From contig CANJMI010000005.1 of NCBI GenBank assembly GCA_947475525.1, forward strand, positions 62,001 through 126,000: a stretch of 64,000 nucleotides of DNA. The letters run 5' to 3'. Each line of letters starts with the position of its first letter. Position 1 is the first letter of the stretch. Under the pieces are notes generated by a model. It did no database searches, was not told the origin of the DNA, and worked only from the letters and a program-made list of their open reading frames with translations. This document shows positions 61,282 to 64,000 of this stretch, piece after piece. This DNA comes from Polyangiaceae bacterium. Its GTDB lineage: Bacteria > Myxococcota_A > Polyangia > Polyangiales > Polyangiaceae. A program made the translations under genes and the position numbers.

Positions 61282-61470
61282 TTACTTGACCTCCTCGATC
61301 TTCACGAGGTGAATGACCTTCTTGATCATGCCGCGAAACGAGGGCGTGTTGGCCACCGTGACGCTGCGTCCGATCCGGCCGAGGCCAAGACCCTTAAGGA
61401 CAGCGCGCATCTTGGGAGGCTCGCTGATGACGCTTTGGACCTGGGTGATCTTGAGCTGGGGAAGGCTCAT
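61282..61470 (-). CDS. rpmD: 50S ribosomal protein L30
   Basis: The 62-residue protein has '[20 protein letters not shown]' and '[20 protein letters not shown]', matching L30. It overlaps rpsE by four bases (ATGA) and is followed directly by rplO. Confidence 0.97.
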   Translation of the reverse strand: MSLPQLKITQVQSVISEPPKMRAVLKGLGLGRIGRSVTVANTPSFRGMIKKVIHLVKIEEVK

Positions 61471-62072
61471 GACGCGCCTCCGCCGCCTTCGGCTTCTTCA
61501 GGCTTCTTGCCAGGCAGCGAGGGGGCGGCCCCGCGCAGGCTCTTGACCGGAGCTACGCCGACCGTGCGCGAACGATGCCCGAGACGGTCGCGATCGATGT
61601 CGCGTTTCCGAGAAAACTCCTCGGGAGCCCGCAGGGACTTGAGCGCAGCGATCGTCGCGTTGACGACGTTATGCTTGTTGCCCGAGCCAAGTGACTTTGT
61701 GAGCACGTCGGAGATCCCGGCCGAAGCCACGACCGCACGAACCGCGCCGCCAGCGATGACGCCCGTTCCAGGGCTCGCGGGCCTGAGAAGAACGCGTCCC
61801 GCGCCCTGCTCACCCAGCGCGTCGTGCGGGATGGTCGTCCCGTCGAGCGGCACCTTGAACATGTTCTTGCGAGCTTGGTCGTTTCCCTTGCGAATCGCCT
61901 CGGGGACCTCGTTCGCCTTACCGAGGCCGACACCCACATGCCCCGCTTCGTCGCCAACCACGACGAGCGCGGAAAAGCTAAAACGACGGCCGCCTTTGAC
62001 GACCTTCGCGACGCGATTGATGTGGATGACGCGCTCCTTGAGCCGCTCGTCGTCGATTTGATCGAATGCCAT
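61467..62072 (-). CDS. rpsE: 30S ribosomal protein S5
   Basis: The 201-residue protein starts with '[20 protein letters not shown]' and has '[20 protein letters not shown]' and '[19 protein letters not shown]'. It takes part in translational accuracy at the 30S mRNA entry. The Gly-rich tail ([10 protein letters not shown]) is unusual in length. Confidence 0.97.
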   Translation of the reverse strand: MAFDQIDDERLKERVIHINRVAKVVKGGRRFSFSALVVVGDEAGHVGVGLGKANEVPEAIRKGNDQARKNMFKVPLDGTTIPHDALGEQGAGRVLLRPASPGTGVIAGGAVRAVVASAGISDVLTKSLGSGNKHNVVNATIAALKSLRAPEEFSRKRDIDRDRLGHRSRTVGVAPVKSLRGAAPSLPGKKPEEAEGGGGAS

Positions 62073-62083
62073 CTTGGTATCCT

Positions 62084-62455
62084 TCAGAAATTCAGTCCGG
62101 CTTCGCGCGCCGCGTCAGCGAGCGCTTTGATGCGGCCGTGGTAGCGGTACCCGTTGCGATCGAACACAACTTTGTCGATCTGCTTCGACTTGCACATCTC
62201 GGCGATTAGCGCGCCGACCTTTTTGGCCTCGTCGCTCTTGGAGCCGTCGAGGTTCGTGCGCAGGTCCTTTGACATCGTCGAGGCGGACGCAAGCGTCTGG
62301 CCCGTCGTGTCGTCGATGACCTGGACGTAGATATGGCGCGCCGAGCGGAACACGCTAAGCCGCGGTCGCTCCGTCGTGCCACTGATGACATTGCGGATGC
62401 GGAGCTTGCGTCGCTCCCGACCTTCCAATTTTCGCGGTGCAGCAGTCATCTTCAC
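62084..62455 (-). CDS. rplR: 50S ribosomal protein L18
   Basis: The 123-residue protein has '[20 protein letters not shown]', '[20 protein letters not shown]' and ends '[21 protein letters not shown]', all L18-like. It binds 5S rRNA with L5. Its start overlaps the stop of rplF by four bases (ATGA). Confidence 0.97.
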   Translation of the reverse strand: MKMTAAPRKLEGRERRKLRIRNVISGTTERPRLSVFRSARHIYVQVIDDTTGQTLASASTMSKDLRTNLDGSKSDEAKKVGALIAEMCKSKQIDKVVFDRNGYRYHGRIKALADAAREAGLNF

Positions 62456-63036
62456 TTGCCTGCCTTTCCGGCCTTTTCGCGGATCTTTTCGCCCTTGTAA
62501 CGCACACCCTTGCCGCCGTACGGCTCCGGCGGACGGAACCCGCGAATCGTCGCCGCAGTCTGGCCAACGAGTGCTTTGTCCGTACCTGAGATCGTCAGGA
62601 TAGTACCCTTCGAATCCTTCGGAACGTCAGCGGTGATGCCTTTAGGCAACGGGAAGTCGATGTGATGCGAGAACCCGAGGACGCAGTTGAGCGACGCCCC
62701 CTTCATCTCGATGCGGTAACCCGTTCCGACAAGCTCGAGTGTCTTGGCGTAGCCGGTGGTCACGCCCTCGACCATGTTTGCAATGGTCGCGCGGGTCATG
62801 CCTTGGAGCCGAGCGCCGTCCCGGCCAGGGGCCGAAGACGTCACATTGAGCTCGCCGTCGGCCTGCGCGATCGTGATGCTGGGGTCGAGGTTGAAGTTGA
62901 GTTCACCCTTGGGCCCCTTCACGTTGATCTTGGCGGTTGCCACCGTGACCGTCACGCCGTTGGGCGTGGGGACCGGCTTCTTACCAACACGCGAGGTCTT
63001 CGGCGTGAGGTCCTTCCCGATTTGTGCGGTTGCCAT
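62452..63036 (-). CDS. rplF: 50S ribosomal protein L6
   Basis: The 194-residue protein has '[18 protein letters not shown]' and the end '[20 protein letters not shown]', the L6 signature. It has about twelve extra residues before the usual 'SRxGKKP' start. ATG 63036 shares a base with the stop of rpsH (TGATG), so the two are coupled. Confidence 0.97.
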   Translation of the reverse strand: MATAQIGKDLTPKTSRVGKKPVPTPNGVTVTVATAKINVKGPKGELNFNLDPSITIAQADGELNVTSSAPGRDGARLQGMTRATIANMVEGVTTGYAKTLELVGTGYRIEMKGASLNCVLGFSHHIDFPLPKGITADVPKDSKGTILTISGTDKALVGQTAATIRGFRPPEPYGGKGVRYKGEKIREKAGKAGK

Positions 63037-63434
63037 CACCACACCTCGCAGAGGAGCTCACCACCGACCTTGCGGCGGCGGGCTTCGGCGTCGCTCATCA
63101 CGCCACTCGAAGTCGAGAGGATCGCAATGCCTAAGCCGGAGAAGACTTTGGGAATATTGTCGTGCGTGACGTACACGCGGCGACCGGGCTTCGAAACACG
63201 GCGTATGCCGTCTATCGCAGCCCTCTTCTCGCGGTCGTACTTGAGGACGAGCTCAATGGTCTTGTGACCATTGGGGTCTGCGCCCTCGCGGACGTCCGCG
63301 ATGAAACCTTCAGATTTGAGGATCTCCGCCACACGCAGCTTCAGTCGGCTTGCAGGCATGACCATTCGGTCATGACGCGCGCTCGAAGCGTTGCGGATGC
63401 GGGTCAGCATGTCAGCGATGGGGTCGTTCACCAT
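63036..63434 (-). CDS. rpsH: 30S ribosomal protein S8
   Basis: The 132-residue protein starts 'DPIADMLTRIRNASSARHDR' and ends with 'STSSGVMSDAEARRRKVGGE', the S8 pattern. It binds 16S helix 21 and, in E. coli, represses the spc operon at a site in the rplE mRNA. A comparable site would lie outside or at the edge of the window. Confidence 0.97.
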   Translation of the reverse strand: MVNDPIADMLTRIRNASSARHDRMVMPASRLKLRVAEILKSEGFIADVREGADPNGHKTIELVLKYDREKRAAIDGIRRVSKPGRRVYVTHDNIPKVFSGLGIAILSTSSGVMSDAEARRRKVGGELLCEVW

Positions 63435-63476
63435 GGTGCTATCCAGCTTTGATTCATCACGTCGTGAGCAACTGGG

Positions 63477-63662
63477 CTACCAGCTGGCCTTGATCACTCC
63501 CGGAAGCTCCCCGCGTAGCGCGAAGGTCCGCAAGCATATGCGGCAGAGCTGGAAGTCGCGATAATAGGCGCGGCTTCGGCCGCATACCTTGCAGCGACTT
63601 TTCTGCCGCGATGAGAACTTCGGGGGGCGATTCAGCTTCGCGATGGCTTGCGCACGCGCCAT
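63477..63662 (-). CDS. rpsN: 30S ribosomal protein S14, zinc-binding form
   Basis: The 61-residue protein has the zinc Cys pairs 'CKVCGRSRAYYRDFQLCRIC', the short C+ type of S14. The start is at the family 'MARAQAIAKLNRPPKFSSRQ'. Longer, zinc-free forms exist in other bacteria, but none is seen here. Confidence 0.97.
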   Translation of the reverse strand: MARAQAIAKLNRPPKFSSRQKSRCKVCGRSRAYYRDFQLCRICLRTFALRGELPGVIKASW

Positions 63663-63707
63663 GTTTCGTTCGTCCTTTGAGTTTCCGTGAGACGCGGAGT
63701 AAGCCGC

Positions 63708-63751
63708 GCAAGAGTCTTGCTAGGGGGATGTGCGAGGTTAGAGCCTCGCAC
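63708..63751 (-). promoter_or_regulatory. Two dyads in the rplE-rpsN spacer
   Basis: GTGCGAGG (63730-63737) and CCTCGCAC (63744-63751) make a perfect 8-bp stem with a 6-base loop, nine bases after the rplE stop. A second dyad, GCAAGA/TCTTGC (63708-63713 and 63715-63720), follows. Neither ends in a U-run. They may be a processing site or a ribosomal-protein binding site. Confidence 0.5.
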
Positions 63752-63760
63752 CGTACGTTC

Positions 63761-64000
63761 TCAGCTGCGGAAGGGCATTCCGAGCTGACGGAGCAACTCG
63801 CGGCCTTCATCGTTCGTGGTCGCTGTCGTCACGAAAGAGATGTTCATGCCGCGGATTGCATCGACTTTGTCGTAGTCGATTTCCGGAAAAATGATTTGCT
63901 CGCGCAGGCCCATCGTGAAGTTGCCGGCGCCGTCGAAACCCTTGGGGCTCACGCCCTTAAAGTCACGCACCCGCGGAAGCGCGAGATTGAAAAGACGGTC
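63761..64000 (-). CDS. rplE: 50S ribosomal protein L5 (C-terminal 79 residues)
   Basis: The frame runs off the right edge of the window without a start; the visible end reads '[20 protein letters not shown]' and '[20 protein letters not shown]', then '[20 protein letters not shown]', the normal C-terminus of L5. It binds 5S rRNA and the P-site tRNA. The next genes upstream (rplX, rplN) are outside the window. Confidence 0.97.
   Translation of the reverse strand, partial: DRLFNLALPRVRDFKGVSPKGFDGAGNFTMGLREQIIFPEIDYDKVDAIRGMNISFVTTATTNDEGRELLRQLGMPFRS

Noticed and set aside
63477-63662. A second, zinc-free S14
   Set aside because: Only the zinc-binding form with CxxC pairs is present in the window.

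Overview
The window looks like chromosomal DNA of a high-GC Gram-negative bacterium, most likely a myxobacterium-type organism (Myxococcota, Polyangia-like). This is inferred from a DUF4388/PatA-like protein, a Ser/Thr protein kinase next to a PEGA/TPR-type periplasmic protein, a sigma-54 response regulator, many TPR lipoproteins, Ala/Pro-rich linkers, and a ribosomal gene order ending rpsM-rpsK-rpsD-rpoA-rplQ. No IS element, prophage, CRISPR array, tRNA or rRNA was recognised. No gene-free stretch exceeds 300 bases; the longest are 48539-48782 and 1591-1808.

Layout. 1-3115: a truncated acyltransferase-3 membrane enzyme, an orphan DNA methyltransferase, a VapC/Phd-type toxin-antitoxin pair with a palindrome at its promoter, and trmL. 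3210-8985: an outer-membrane-type protein followed by a tight fatty acyl-AMP ligase / ACP / SGNH-type protein / MBOAT cassette, which has the enzyme set of the Dlt D-alanylation system but with a fatty-acid-type activating enzyme; this is the best candidate for an undescribed system. 9034-20527: rnc, a zinc-ribbon membrane protein, a SurA/PpiC-like chaperone, a DUF4388 protein, an NtrC-type regulator, a TPR metallohydrolase coupled to ferrochelatase, and a DUF2207-like membrane protein.

20730-25958: a small unknown protein translationally coupled to a sigma-70-family factor, then an AbrB/RelE-type toxin-antitoxin cassette flanked by a 76-bp near-perfect direct duplication of the overlapping 3' ends of the sigma gene and the PEP synthase regulator gene (ppsR), then a ppsR/dnaJ/acyl-CoA ligase operon on the minus strand. 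26037-37176: lipoproteins, a sulfatase-like hydrolase lacking the sulfatase signature, a protein with an Arg-Pro-Asp-Ala repeat, ridA with a possibly structured leader, and recR divergent from dnaX, followed by a class IV aminotransferase.

37178-48538 is a single giant TPR-protein gene (about 3786 residues). 48783-54992 holds acetyl-CoA synthetase and a three-gene group around a Ser/Thr kinase. 55079-64000 is the spc/alpha ribosomal operon on the minus strand (rplE to rplQ), with infA, rpmJ, adk and secY but no map gene. Several of its spacers carry strong hairpins.
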